From Steinernema hermaphroditum (Eukaryota; Nematoda; Chromadorea; Rhabditida; Steinernematidae), in contig CM059622.1 of the NCBI GenBank assembly GCA_030435675.1, positions 12,710,001-12,774,000 on the forward strand: a DNA stretch of 64,000 nucleotides, given 5' to 3'. Of this stretch, positions 22,946 through 33,818 are shown piece after piece. Below the pieces are notes generated by a model that saw nothing but the letters and a program-made list of their open reading frames with translations, made no database searches and was not told the origin of the DNA. Within the stretch, counting starts at the first letter, position 1, and each line of letters opens with the position of its first letter. Made by a program: the position numbers and the translations under genes.

Positions 22946-23780
22946 TTAGCACATCTTGCAGGATTTTCCGCAAGTTCTGCGGATAAAGGTAGGATCTTTT
23001 TGCATGTAGAACTCGGCGGTGCAAAAGCCCTGTCCCACCAGTTGAGCACAGTTGGCGCGAGAATCGAGACACGGAGTAGTAGGTGGAGCAGGTGGAGCCA
23101 CGGGGGCGTGAGTGTCGGTATTGGAGCAGGCGTTGCAGGTGCGGGCGCACTCTTGTCTTATGATCGAAGCGAAGTTCACGTCGAGGCACAGAGTGGCAAG
23201 GCCGGCACAGTCGGTTCTCTTATCACGGCACGCGGCTTGGGCACAGAGTCCACAAGTAGCAGGGCACAGCTTGGCTACTAGGGGATACATTGAATCCGAT
23301 TTGTCCTCGCACAAGTTCTTCATCGTAGGGCATTTGTCCACGTAGGCAGGATCTGAAAACGAACAATCTGAAGCTGAGAAATGAATGAGTGCACAGACCG
23401 TCTTTGCAGCTGAAGTTCGGATTCTCACAGCAGAGGCCACATGTCTTCGCGCACGTCACAGTGGCCGCGTTCTTGAACACATCCAGGTCACACTGAGGGT
23501 CACGGCTGTTCTTTGTGAGCGCAGTTTTGAACGCCGTGGCGCAGGTCTTGTCCACATCCTCACAGCTTGTCGCACTCGGAAGGAGAGTTCCATCGGGGGC
23601 CTGACAGCGGAGTGGAGGGGCTGGAGCTGCTCCTCCGTTCCCGGCATTGCCGCCGGCTCCACCATTTCCAGCATCTGGTGGCGCTTGGTTTCCTGGATCA
23701 GCCGGCGCCTGGTCTTCAGCCAGTGTCGACTGGAGCAAAGTCGCCACAAGGAACGTCAGAATGAGCTTCTTTGTGAACAT
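22946..23780 (-). CDS. Secreted multi-ShKT protein (262 aa)
   Basis: Exons on the minus strand are 23780-23399 and 23352-22946, with a 46-bp phase 1 intron, giving 262 residues. The ATG at 23780 is preferred over a GTG one codon upstream. The signal peptide MFTKKLILTFLVATLLQSTLA is followed by a Gly/Pro/Ala-rich linker. Then comes a first Cys module (RCQAPDGTLLPSATSCED to CAKTCGLC) and further ShKT-type modules ending in CPATCGLC, CARTCNAC and CGKSCKMC. ShKT modules are six-cysteine folds named after an anemone peptide; in nematodes they are common in secreted cuticle and surface proteins. It is a clear paralogue of the gene at 57287, with the same intron position and phase. Confidence 0.85.
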
Positions 23781-24127
23781 CACGACCGAAGTTTACCTAA
23801 ATCTTCTGGTGAAAGAACTAAGACTGTAGCGTTGATGTCAACAGATTGTGACGTCGTGCTTAAATACAGCCAATGCGAATGCTACTTGTCATAAGTTGCA
23901 AGCTGCGAAAACACAGATTCCGTGATTGGCTCCATAGAAAACCTACAAAACCCATTTGTAAAAAATGGAAAACCAACGGCTTGTTTAGCTGCTTCATTGT
24001 ACTGGACACAGACAGGGGCAAGAGGGACGAGCGGGCTTTGCACTTTCATTATCTACAGACGATACACAGGGATGCAGATGCCAGAAGTGTTTGAACATAA
24101 CCTAATGAAGGCATAGGCAATTAGTCG

Positions 24128-24236
24128 TCTTTCAACAATTTAAGGAGTGATCGCTTAAAGGCTTATAAAGATGTAGTTTTTGTAGCTGCATCTTTAGAAG
24201 CCTTTAAGCGATCACTCCTTAAATTGTTTAAAGAAG
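24128..24236. repeat. Near-perfect hairpin, 46-bp arms
   Basis: The left arm (from 24128) and right arm (to 24236) share AACAATTTAAGGAGTGATCG and CTTAAAGGCTT with only a few mismatches, around a loop of about 15 nt. It is either a tiny MITE or a transcribed hairpin. It lies 348 bp upstream of the ShKT gene start at 23780 and 449 bp before the membrane gene at 24685. Confidence 0.8.
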
Positions 24237-24643
24237 ACTTCTTGCCTATGGTACATTGAGTACATTGAGTGGTCGTGGTGATCGGTCGATCTTCTGATCA
24301 CTCTCCCTCACACGCGACCGATCGCTTTCATAACCTTGCTAGAGTACAGATCAATGACAGAAACGATATCTTGTTGAGTCAACTTGTGTTATTCACATGG
24401 ATCTCATAGAGTCCAATCAAATAATGACACCTTTCCATCTGTGCAGTTCATTTCTTTCACAATTTAGCGCTTCTGACTCACAGTTAGTTCCGGGTTCTGT
24501 GTGGTCTTGACATGAAAACGACAAGATCAAATAGAAATGAAGTGGTTCAGCGAAATGCACCATTTGTGCCTTTGCACTCGACCCCCAAAGACCGGTTCTT
24601 CTTCACCGAATCGGCGACCGAAAAATGTCTTCCTCTCGCTTCC

Positions 24644-24653
24644 TTATTTAAAG
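24644..24653 (+). promoter_or_regulatory. TATA-like element before the membrane gene
   Basis: TTATTTAAAG lies 32 bp before the ATG at 24685. Confidence 0.35.
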
Positions 24654-24684
24654 CTTCGGCGGTGACTATGCACATCCCCCAGTC

Positions 24685-25130
24685 ATGTGCTCCTTTCACG
24701 TTTTGTGTCTTCTTGTTGCGCTCGTTGTTTGTGGAATTGCGACCCCGGTAACGAAGGAAGACAACGGATCTGACCCCGTTCCAGTAAGCTCACTATTCCA
24801 CACATCTGACGAACGACGAACTTTCAGGGAAATCATCTGAGTACAGTAGCACTCAGCGATCAGGTAACTTTCACATCTCTTTCTTCTTCAAAAAATCGCT
24901 TTTAGGATAAAAGACTACGTTCTTTTCCTGCCCGTGATGAACCAGTTACGACAACCGATGGTGAATAGTTTGATTCTAAAAGCATATAATTTCGAACACA
25001 ACATGTTTCAGTGCTTTTAACCATTGGAGTACTGATTGCCATAGTCGCAATATTTGCAATCGTCATAGTGGTGGCCTACATCCGCAGAGACTTATTCACG
25101 TGCTTGTCCTATGATCAGCGCTACAAATGA
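24685..25130 (+). CDS. Small type I membrane protein (102 aa), family member 4
   Basis: Exons 24685-24783, 24828-24863, 24906-24960 and 25012-25130 give 102 residues, with introns of 44, 42 and 51 bp. The signal peptide is MCSFHVLCLLVALVVCGIAT. The ectodomain is short (about 43 residues). The transmembrane segment LLTIGVLIAIVAIFAIVIVV is followed by the tail AYIRRDLFTCL. The last exon is 119 bp and follows a phase 1 intron, exactly as in the gene at 27666, whose tail reads AYVNGDLARCV. The two are therefore paralogues. Function unknown. Confidence 0.72.
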
Positions 25131-27665
25131 CCTACAAAGTAAACGTCGTCTGGTATAATTTATTGTGAAAAAGACAAAGTGTGGCGAACACTGCATTCGA
25201 CATGCGATTCCTTGTCGCCACCTCGATAAACACTTTCAAAAGTGCATTTGTTTGTGTTTTTCTTTGGCTCTTACTTCATCGGGATAACACAAAGACTGCA
25301 GGCAAACGCTGTCGTGTCGAGTGTGAAATCGATCGCTTTCCATGTTCCCCACCGCTAGACACTAAATCTTTTTGAAATTTAAGGTTCGTGCTGACTACCG
25401 GTATTCATTTGTGTCCCAGCGATCGGTCTATCCATCCATTTGCTCGCTCAGAAAATGAGATGAGATAGCGGTCGTTCTCTGCCGCCGTTGATGGCTCAAT
25501 GATCGCCCCGGCTCCCAGAAGTCCTGGAACACCATAGAGCCGTAGTTCCAACGTCTCGCCACCTGACCGCGCCGTTCATTCAAGCTGTCGAATACTGTCT
25601 ACAACACTGACGTCTCCGCTGCCATCTGAGCAGATCACGAGATTCCGCTCCGCTGGATGTACTCCTACGCAGTGACTCCACATGAATTAGCCTCTTCGCC
25701 GCCAAAAGAGAAAGCCTGCGACTGGTATTACATGTACACTTTGTGCTATAAATGGTGTCTTTGGCAATGGCATAGTGCAGCTGATTCAGGACTCTGAGCT
25801 GCTGTGATAATCAGCAAAAAATGGTTGACATAATTTCTAGGGTTTGCCTGTAGGTGCAACGTTACTGACGATCGACCAAAGTGAGTCGTGTGCGCCATGA
25901 TAGCGTTTGAAACGTTTTCATGTCAAATGGGTTCAAATGTTCTGAACCGGTTGGACCAACACGGAACGACATCTATTCATTTTTTCGTTCGCTTCGCAAC
26001 TTCCAACGATTTGACTTTTGATGTGGAAACGACCTCTTGTCACTGATAGATAGTCTCACATTTCATGGAGAGAACTGATGAGAAATAATCGCGCTTTGTT
26101 TGTGGATACTTTGCAACAGGAGAACGCACTCTTGGCACATTATGCGTCAGTTTGAGTAGGTTCTATAAATTGATCTCTATGACATCGTCCGAAGAGCGAA
26201 ACCGATTTTTCGTCACTGTTTGGAAGAAGTCCATGAATACATGAATTTTCGAGTAGTTAGTGGATCGCGACGACTCGGAATAGAATCTACAGTTGTTTTG
26301 CATATGGGGAGGTGATACACACTTCGGCATGTTTCATGAAAGCTTGTTTTTGTCGGGGTGATCATGAACCATAGTGATGACTCACGGTGTTCTTTCTTCC
26401 GTTCTTTCACGGTGAAGAGGTTTTGTTGTATCGAGTGAAACCAATAATGAAACTGTCAATATATTTGTCCGCCAATGATTAGACGATGAAAGCGACTACA
26501 CTTTTGACTACGTAGTTGTATATGCAGACGACCCAATAGTTCTCGCCTTATATGTACCAGCCTCGAAAACGTAACACTTGCAAATGGTTTGAGCGTCACC
26601 CTCGTTCGCTCTGGAACGTTTCGAATGCGTTTCGATCATCTTCTGCTAAACCGGTACAGAATCAGTTTAGAGCGTTCCTCTTTACACCCTTGAACTGCGA
26701 AGGAGTCAACGACATTTTGAAAGATTCTCTCCGCTCTTTGCTTTTTCCAACAGTCCACCAGCTCCAGCTTCAGGAACGTTAGGTTCTGATAGCCGTCAGC
26801 AATTCACAGAAAAATGGCCATGTATTTAGTCAATTGTACTTATCCTGTTAATGAAGCACCATGGTGCACGAAATAACGAAATTTTATTTATCTTTTCAGC
26901 TGGCTGTCTATGTTTCAACCCTTCAGGAATGCGCTGCTGTCGTAACACTTGGAACCAGTTCAATTTGATTGGACAGACGACCTTCTTCCTTGTATGCCGG
27001 CTGTGCTGAATTCCATGAATTACAGGTGTTTCTTGGAAATAAGATCCTGTCTGCCTGACATTTTACCTTCATAAGCAATATATAAAGGTGCGATGCACTT
27101 TTAAGAGATCTGTAAAGCTAGCATTCTGTCTGAAGGTCGAACTAATCACAAAGCGCAACTCTAGTAGTTCCGCAGCACACAAAAGGGATTGAGCACAAAA
27201 TCCTTTAAATCACAAAATCCGATTGAATACTTTGGGTGTTTTGTGTGTTCATGATCATCAGTGGGGATTTTGGGGCTCCTTTCATTCAGTTGGACCTCTA
27301 TTTTAGTGCCAGTTCGCTTTGAGGCCAATACTTTGGAAGGTTCTCTTCCCAGACGTTCTTAATCAAAAAATAACTAAAAAAACGTCTCTGCTGCAAGCGG
27401 CTGAGACTCAAGGTCACCCCGTCCAATGCGACACTTTAGAAATCACAGGGCGCCAAGTTTTTTTACTATCACCGTCTACGTTTCTCCCAAACCTGCGATA
27501 GTACACCGTACAGACGACGATAAGGTATGACGCCTAGAGTTACTCATTTTGTTTAGTATTTAGCATTCGGAGAGCGAAAACCAGTTTCGGAGGCTTTCGA
27601 CAAGGACCGTCTAATTGCTCTATTCCGTGTGTATTCGTCTTCTTCTTCCTAGTTTCCGATCGACT
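25131..27665. other. Intergenic with one dispersed repeat
   Basis: No supported gene. A copy of a dispersed repeat lies at about 25456-25570 (phrases GATGGCTCAATGATCGCCCC and GCCGTAGTTCCAACGTC), shared with 31330-31460 and, inverted, 33290-33420. A TATATAAAGG box near 27075 has no gene after it. Confidence 0.45.
25456..25570 (+). repeat. Dispersed repeat, copy 1
   Basis: It shares GTTGATGG(C/A)(T/G)CAATGATC, GCCCCGGCT(C/T)CCAGAAG and CCGTAGTTCCAACGTC with copy 2 at 31330-31460 and, as reverse complement, with 33290-33420. Copy 2 carries a 30-40 bp insertion after CTGGAACACC. Class unknown. Confidence 0.7.
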
Positions 27666-28066
27666 ATGTGTCCTCATCATCTGTGTTTTCTTCTCTTCTG
27701 CGTCGTTCTTGGAGCGACATTTCCTCTTGAAGGCTTATCAGTCAAGTCGTCTAGTACTGTAAGACGGACCTATTGAACACTGCAGAAGAGACTTTTCAGG
27801 AGAACGACCCTTCTTTAACTTCCCATCATGTGCTCGTGCACGAAAACGAGACAGCAGTGCCTTCGCATCCTCTGATCACTCAAGAATCGCTCACCGTTAA
27901 AAGTAACTTGGTCTTTTCTTGTACTATTTTACAAGATCCTTTTGTAGTCTATGCAATCTGCGCCTTCTTGCTTATCGTACTCGTCGTTTGTGTCGTGTGC
28001 CTGATCGTGGCCTATGTAAATGGCGACCTCGCACGATGTGTGTGCTCCTTTCGGCATAGCAAATAG
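27666..28066 (+). CDS. Small type I membrane protein (104 aa), family member 5
   Basis: Exons 27666-27758, 27800-27902 and 27948-28066 give 104 residues. The second intron is 45 bp, a multiple of three with no stop, so it is easily missed. Its position and phase match the paralogue at 24685, and the final exons are both 119 bp. The signal peptide is MCPHHLCFLLFCVVLGATFP. The ectodomain has one NET site. The transmembrane segment AICAFLLIVLVVCVVCLIV is followed by AYVNGDLARCVC. If the second intron is not removed, the protein gains 15 residues. Function unknown. Confidence 0.7.
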
Positions 28067-28126
28067 GTGTCTCCTGCATATGTAGGAAGTGTATCTGAGA
28101 GCATGCACTTTGTGTTGAGTCTATAA

Positions 28127-28201
28127 ATGGAGTTCGTTCATGTTGTCGTTCCTCTTCTCTTGCTTATTGTCGCCACCGTTGCGTCCCCATGTTCGTTATG
28201 A
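28127..28201 (+). pseudogene. Possible orphan signal-peptide exon of the same family
   Basis: ATG directly after a TATAAA-like word opens MEFVHVVVPLLLLIVATVA followed by a stop after 24 codons. It looks like the first exon of another family member, but no donor or downstream transmembrane exon was found. It may be a truncated copy or chance. Confidence 0.3.
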
Positions 28202-29201
28202 ACTCGTATCGCCATCTGGTCCCCGGCTTTCTAGTGGGACGCGCCATTGGTGGTAACCATTTTTCCAGCTTCGTTGGTATTTCACGAGCAATCTTCCGGG
28301 CATAGTATCACTTCCTTATTGCCGCTGATCCGTGGGCATATTTCAGCTTCATATCTTGAAGACAATCATCCAAGAGCCTGACGCTCTCGTGCAGCTGGAC
28401 GCTAAGGACGGCTGCGCGAAGAAAGCTAGAGACCAGACAGCGTAAACTAGCGTAAAATGGAAAAGAAAATGCTTCGCGTCGTACTACGTCTGTTCAGTGC
28501 GGTCTAGACTGTCTCTCGAAGGGCATGTCTGGTTTGCCCTCAACATTTCTCTTCCGCTTTCGCACAAACCGGTTGTATATTTTTAAATAATTTGCTAAAT
28601 ACGCATAAGCGTTCTCGTTATTTGACTGCCACTGGCTCGGGTAGACTGCACTGGAAACGAAGAGAACCAAATGATTTCCGATTATGAGCCATAGGGTCAT
28701 GATTGTGAGCCATCAAAACCGGAAGATCATCGAAGAGCCTGAAGGTTCCAGTGGACGCAGGGCGCAAAAGATCAACAATCGATCAGATTTTTTAGGCATT
28801 CGATTGTGGTGATCGTTCTTTGCGTGAGCAATAATACACAGACACAGACAGAAAAGAGAAAGACATTTCGCTGACTGTCTGCCAGACGAACACTACAGAC
28901 AATTGCAACCAGTTTGCCAAGTCTGTCTGGTAGAAAGCAAACGTACAAACGTGTCCTGTCTGTTGTTTTGTATTTTATTCTGGGGAACATATCAGCAACT
29001 TCTTGTGTGATACATGTCTTTCTTGTTGCTCTATATGAAACCTTACAAGGTGTGCGCCATTCATTCAATAGTGTTAGCTCTGAGAAAAATACGATTAAAA
29101 TGAAAAGGCAGTGGCCAAAGATCGTCGTTTTTCTGCTCTCACAGGACATGACATTTATTTCACCGTGAACAATAAAGTGACTGACAAGAAGGACTCATCG
29201 C
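28202..29201. other. Intergenic, nothing identified
   Basis: Open frames on the minus strand (28494-28700 and 28772-29149) lack signal, domain or splice support. Confidence 0.4.
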
Positions 29202-29424
29202 TCAACAGTAGCCACACGTTCTGGGGCAATGCTCCTTCAAGAACATTCTGAACTTGCCCTGACAGCGGTTCTTGCTCTGCCAGCACACAGGGATGTAGTC
29301 GTTGCACGTCTCTTCTTCGTCTAAACAGCGAAGATAGTGTCGTTCATGGGTTGACCTCCCTACCATACTGGGCAATGGCGACGATGGCCAGGAGAAGAAC
29401 GACCAGAAGAATCGAGCGAAACAT
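29202..29424 (-). CDS. Short secreted single-ShKT peptide (59 aa)
   Basis: Exons on the minus strand are 29424-29364 and 29320-29202, with a 43-bp phase 1 intron, giving 59 residues. The signal peptide is MFRSILLVVLLLAIVAIA. The mature peptide is one ShKT module, from ETCNDYIPVCWQSKNRCQGK through HCPRTCGYC, with six cysteines in the usual spacing. It shares layout and the FL(K)(E/K)xxCxxTCGYC ending with the peptide at 34263, so they are paralogues. It is likely secreted; the target is unknown. Confidence 0.85.
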
Positions 29425-32381
29425 GGCAAAACGGCTGATAGTAGTGATACTGATACTTAAGTACCGATGATCGTGTGGACAGACGGTTTTTTGCAAGTGG
29501 ACGTGCGATCTTAAGTCATAAATGCACTTTTCAAACACGAGCACAAGAACGAGCACAAAGATAGGAACATAGTGAATTGGTCGATTTGGAAAGGGTGTCG
29601 AACAAGCTTGCGGCGCACAGCGCACATCAACATATAGACCATGATATTAGAGAGTGGGTAAATATATATGTTTTCTTGATACATTGTTCGACAATACTCT
29701 GATAAGACACCCATGAGACGACTAAAAAATTTCAAATTTGAGGATTGACGCATCTATGTAGGTTTCTCTGGTCGACATTAGCCTCGTTGGAGAGTTAGCC
29801 TCGTTGGTGGATATAAGAGTTCTCCTAGCTAACACGTTTGATGTTCTTCCATTGAAAGACCTTTGGTCTAAAGATGTTGTTGTGGTGTTTTCACTTTTCA
29901 GAGTAGCAAAGTCGGGACGGAAGGTCACATGAGCTGATGAATGATGACAGGGCCAGGGATAACAGTTTAAAAATGGTTTTCATTATGGTTTTACTGAATT
30001 ACACTAAAAGATTTCATTTCTACTCATGTCACGCTTTCGTAGTGGAACTTCGAAGTGCATTCATTCACTTTAACGGTTTGTGTGAGAATGTCCGCCGTGT
30101 GTCAACAGAGAAGGCAAAGGCTGTCTATTTTTAACTCGGACGACCACACGTATTAATTTATCAGTCTGACCACATTGACCCCAGACTTTGCTACTATTTA
30201 CGACAAAAAAAAACGAAAAACACCAGACTGGAACTGGCCTGGACCAAAGGTTTCTTACTTTTCCAAGTATCAAGCTATTCTACGAGTTCTTTCAATGGCA
30301 TTGCAGAGACAATGCGGAGCAAAAAAAACATATCACATCGTAGTCGCCCTCGGGCCAATTTTTGTAGAGGTATGGGTTCTGAAAAACAATAAGGAAAATG
30401 CTCTATGGATTGATCATTTAATAGATTATTTAATGCTGCTATGTTCCTAAGAGCCGCTTGATCTCGATAACTTCCCTGGTTTTTGACCCAAAACCATCGT
30501 TCTACTCAGAATCATGCACAACAACATGTGGGTTGTTAGTGCTGCTCACCTAAAACGAACTCTCCTGGAAGCACCTGTCTAGACACCAAACTCTGCGCAT
30601 GGGTAATAGTATTCAATTTACTGCGAAATCGTCAGCAATAATAACATTCAATTTTATCTAGTTCAAGTTCACCTTTGAGTGCAAAACCATCGCAGGGCCT
30701 ACCAGGTTAGCTATCTAGAGCTCCCATTCAAAGACGGCTTGTGCTTGTTTTAATTAGTAATTAGTAAAAGAAATATAATTGAAGTACGTGTGTAACAGAT
30801 GTGCGAAGTATGCGTTCTACGAGCCAAATCAACAACATTAGATACACAGCTAGAATTAACCTCTAAATTGCCAATTGCTCTTGAGCACAAGAAATAGTTA
30901 CGTCAATTCATAGTGAGATTTTCGATAAACAAATTTATCTATTTTTGTGCATGTGAATGCTTGTTGTTCATTTGCACTGACCGGAGATGCCAACTGAGCC
31001 GGAACCGGAGCCGGCTTGCCCTTGCGCGGCTCAGTATTTTGCAACCCGTATCGGCTGGGCTTGGATCCGAACCGAGTATCTGTCTCTCATCTCTGTCCTT
31101 AGCCATTCTATCTTCACGGCAGTCATTCGAGAAATGCTATACATAGTGCTATTCACAAATGATTGCATCATGTGATCGGCTCGGTAAAGCTCAAGATTAT
31201 TGATTATTGTATTGTAAGATTGCTGTAAGTTTGTTGTTATATCCCCTATGCATACATGCACTCGTCTTTCATTTCTGTTGGTCGTTTATTCCGTTCATAT
31301 TCCGTTTATTCTCTCAGAAGTGAGTGGAGCGAGCGAACGTTCTCGGCCGTCGTTGATGGCGCAATGATCGCCCCGGCTTCCAGAAGGCCTGGAACACCTG
31401 CCTGGAATAACTATTTCTATCACGCATGGGCAGCCGTAGTTCCAACGTCTTCTCAAGAAAGCTGTCACTGTTTCCCTCCACAAGCCGAATCTGAAACTCT
31501 GAAATCGCTCGGATGATAAGATCACACCTCGTTCGCTTTGCTCCAGCGTCTACGCTCTAGTGCACCCATCCCTTCGCCTCTCTACCCGCATCTCGGGTCA
31601 CCGCTGCATTCCCTACAAATGAACGCTACGTTGTTTTCATACTAACAATCCAATACGCATAAACTAATTGGTCGTAAAGTTTAACATATTTATGCAGGAA
31701 CGAACATCGGTCCTTTAGGACACCGATGTAAATTATTAATCTTTTTAATTCCTTGTTTACTCCTCCGCTTTCATACATTTGTAATCGACTTAAACCAACT
31801 AATTTCCCGAACTGCTGAACGCACAGAGAAGGCACACCAAAATTCATTTATAACTCTACTTACTTTACTTTTTCAAATCGAATTTCAAATCTTACCAAAT
31901 GAACTTGCGACGTATTATTTCTGTTCTCCCGTCGACGACGTATAGTCGTAAAAATAAATCGGTTCTTAGCGAGGATAAAGTTGTGTTTTCACTCTCCAAC
32001 CGCATCCTTCGTTCGAAATGTGTTGTTCAGTTTTAGTTTAAATCCGCACCAGTTGAAGTCAAGGACAAGGCAATGCATTATTAATGGAATTAATTCCCCC
32101 CACCTTTGGGGCGGATCTCTATCCGAGTGCATAAGGAACACTATCTAAACCTCTCATATCCCTTACTGCACATTGAAGATGTCCTACTCCTCCGAAACGC
32201 CGAAAGCATATCCCTATCGCATACCTGTTGGCATCCTCTGCACAATCCTATCGTGGGTACCATTAGTACTGTATGTCGCCATCATCAAAGTATGAAGTCA
32301 TTTGTGAGGTTCCACGAAAACTGCGATGTTTAGATCTTTCTGACAAACAAAAAGTTCAAAGGACAGATCTCTTATCTTATA
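29425..32381. other. Intergenic, dispersed repeat copy 2
   Basis: No supported gene in about 3 kb. The dispersed repeat lies at 31330-31460. Short frames elsewhere have no splice support. Confidence 0.45.
31330..31460 (+). repeat. Dispersed repeat, copy 2
   Basis: It contains CGTTCTCGGCCGTCGTTGAT, CCCCGGCTTCCAGAAGGCCT and GCCGTAGTTCCAACGTC in the same order as the copies at 25456 and (inverted) 33290, with an extra block between CTGGAACACC and GCCGTAG. Confidence 0.7.
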
Positions 32382-32913
32382 ATGGCGAACCTTGGAATTT
32401 TCGACTGTTTGATAATGCTTGACTACGCCGCACTTGGGGTGTTCATTTTTGCCGAGTCCACATTTTATCCTTTCATTGAGACTGTAAGTTGCACCAGGTC
32501 GACAAGCGACTGCTCTCAAGAAGTTCCTCTCCCGTGGCCTGAAATCTCCGAAGTTGCGCTACCTTGAGATCATCAAATGCGACACCTACAAGTCCCTCTG
32601 TGACGACCTTCTCGAGAATGTGAAAAGCGGCGCCACTAGATACATTATCCTGGAGCAGAGCAGCCAGAAGTTCGACATCGCCTTCTTCCAAGAGGTCATC
32701 GATTGGTGGCAAAGAGAAGGAGCGGGGAAGGAGCGATTCCTCAAATTCGCACTTCGGAGGAGCGACGGAAAGAAGCTGTTGGAGACGCTCGGCGACACTC
32801 TCACCTCCCACAGTATGCGCCACAACACTTGTGAGAAGAGCTTTGTTTTTGTTACCATGGAGAACTGTCAAAACGTTCGGTTAGAGATGAAAGTGTCCAA
32901 TAAAACCATGTAG
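32382..32913 (+). CDS. Fragment resembling a nematode F-box-associated protein
   Basis: The well-supported part is the 131-codon exon 32521-32913. It encodes KFLSRGLKSPKLRYLEIIKC, IILEQSS, FFQEVIDWW and a C-terminal block ending KTM. The style (LxxLxIxxC, FFxxVIDWW) recalls the C-terminal FTH/DUF38-like domains of nematode F-box proteins, but no F-box is present. A preceding open block, 32382-32483, can be joined over a 37-nt intron, giving 165 residues with an odd hydrophobic start. More likely upstream exons have been lost, or the gene is a pseudogene. Confidence 0.4.
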
Positions 32914-33029
32914 ATGATTGTAGTAGATAGTTGTCTTCGTCGGAGGCCTCCGAACCGGAGCTGGCTCCGATTGCGAAATTAACCCGAGTCGGCATCTATG
33001 ATCTGGAGGCAAGCCTATCGGATGTTTAC

Positions 33030-33130
33030 GAGTTTACTTCTCGTTTCAGAGGCTTACGCCTTGCGAGACGTCATATATATGCACTCAGGTGGCGGCGCGG
33101 ACGTCGGAGTTGAGGAGCTTCTTCGGCAGC
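33030..33130 (+). repeat. Dispersed repeat related to 13015-13260
   Basis: It shares TTCTCGT, (A/G)G(G/C)TTACGCCTTG, AGAC(A/G)TC and GACGTCGGAGTTG-type words with the segment at 13015-13260. Imperfect, class unknown. Confidence 0.45.
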
Positions 33131-33289
33131 TTCCGCGGGCGGCACGAGTGAAGAACAGGCATGCAGGCGAAACGCGTTGTCGGAGCACAACAGGCGAACC
33201 GGGAACCATCAGGGCAGCTGGCGACGCGGACTTCGGAATTGTGGCGGTTCTTCGGCTTCTCTGGCGGCGCGAGTGGAGTCGGGTGGCAG

Positions 33290-33420
33290 TGACGGGCTTC
33301 TTGGCAAGACGGTGGAACTACGGCTCCCTGGTGTTCCAGGCCTTCTGGGAGCCGGGGCGATCATTGCGCCAACAACGACGGCCGAGAACGACCGCTCACT
33401 CAACTCAATCGGCTCAGACA
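33290..33420 (-). repeat. Dispersed repeat, copy 3 (inverted)
   Basis: The reverse complement reads GTTCTCGGCCGTCGTTG, then GGCGCAATGATCGCCCCGGC, then CCAGAAGGCCTGGAACACC and GGAGCCGTAGTTCC, matching copies 1 and 2. It lies about 120 bp before the SL RNA pair. Confidence 0.7.
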
Positions 33421-33541
33421 GCCTCAGAGAGAGCGAGAGCGAGCGGACGACCCGACCGATCGCTGGGGGCACAAATGAAAGACCTCTATCGGATGTTTGT
33501 GGAGAAAATTCTAGTTGCGTTGAATTCACATCTCCTCATTA

Positions 33542-33638
33542 TAAGCATCTCCAGAGAGACGCAGTTCCAAAATTTATCTCGCCACTTCCATTTGAAAGAG
33601 CGGATCTAATGTTTACCTCAAACTTGGGTTATTAAACC
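33542..33638 (-). ncRNA. Spliced leader RNA gene, SL1 variant
   Basis: Minus-strand copy of an SL RNA of about 97 nt, the small nuclear RNA that donates its 5' exon to nematode mRNAs by trans-splicing. The 22-nt leader (33617-33638) reads GGTTTAATAACC followed by CAAGTTTGAG, one base different from SL1 (A for T at leader position 9). The splice donor GTAAAC follows at once. Further down are an Sm-binding site AAATTTTGGAAC (33564-33575, reverse complement) and a terminal hairpin GCGTCTC-loop-GAGATGC (33545-33562). It faces away from the gene at 33819, sharing the promoter interval between them. Confidence 0.85.
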
Positions 33639-33818
33639 GACGACTCTCTGGTGCTGTGGGTCTTGTGTCGCCAGCGACCGTTTCTCTGCAGCGGTGCCAG
33701 TCGTGATCGTCGATTTCTTCCTACATCACAGCGCTAGTCCATGATGCGTGATGCGACTCGCGCCGCAGCAACGCGATAGTCACTGGATAGAGAACACCCA
33801 CAGCGCCAGAGATTCGTT
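33639..33818. promoter_or_regulatory. Shared divergent promoter region of the SL RNA pair
   Basis: The 180 bp between the two leader 5' ends. Read outward from each gene, both sides share CCCACAGC(A/G)CCAGAGA just before the start, and more weakly GACT(C/G)GC(G/A)CCGC with GTC(A/G)CTGG at about -65 to -35, where nematode snRNA genes carry a proximal sequence element. No TATA box is seen, which fits pol II snRNA-type promoters. Exact element boundaries are inferred. Confidence 0.5.
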
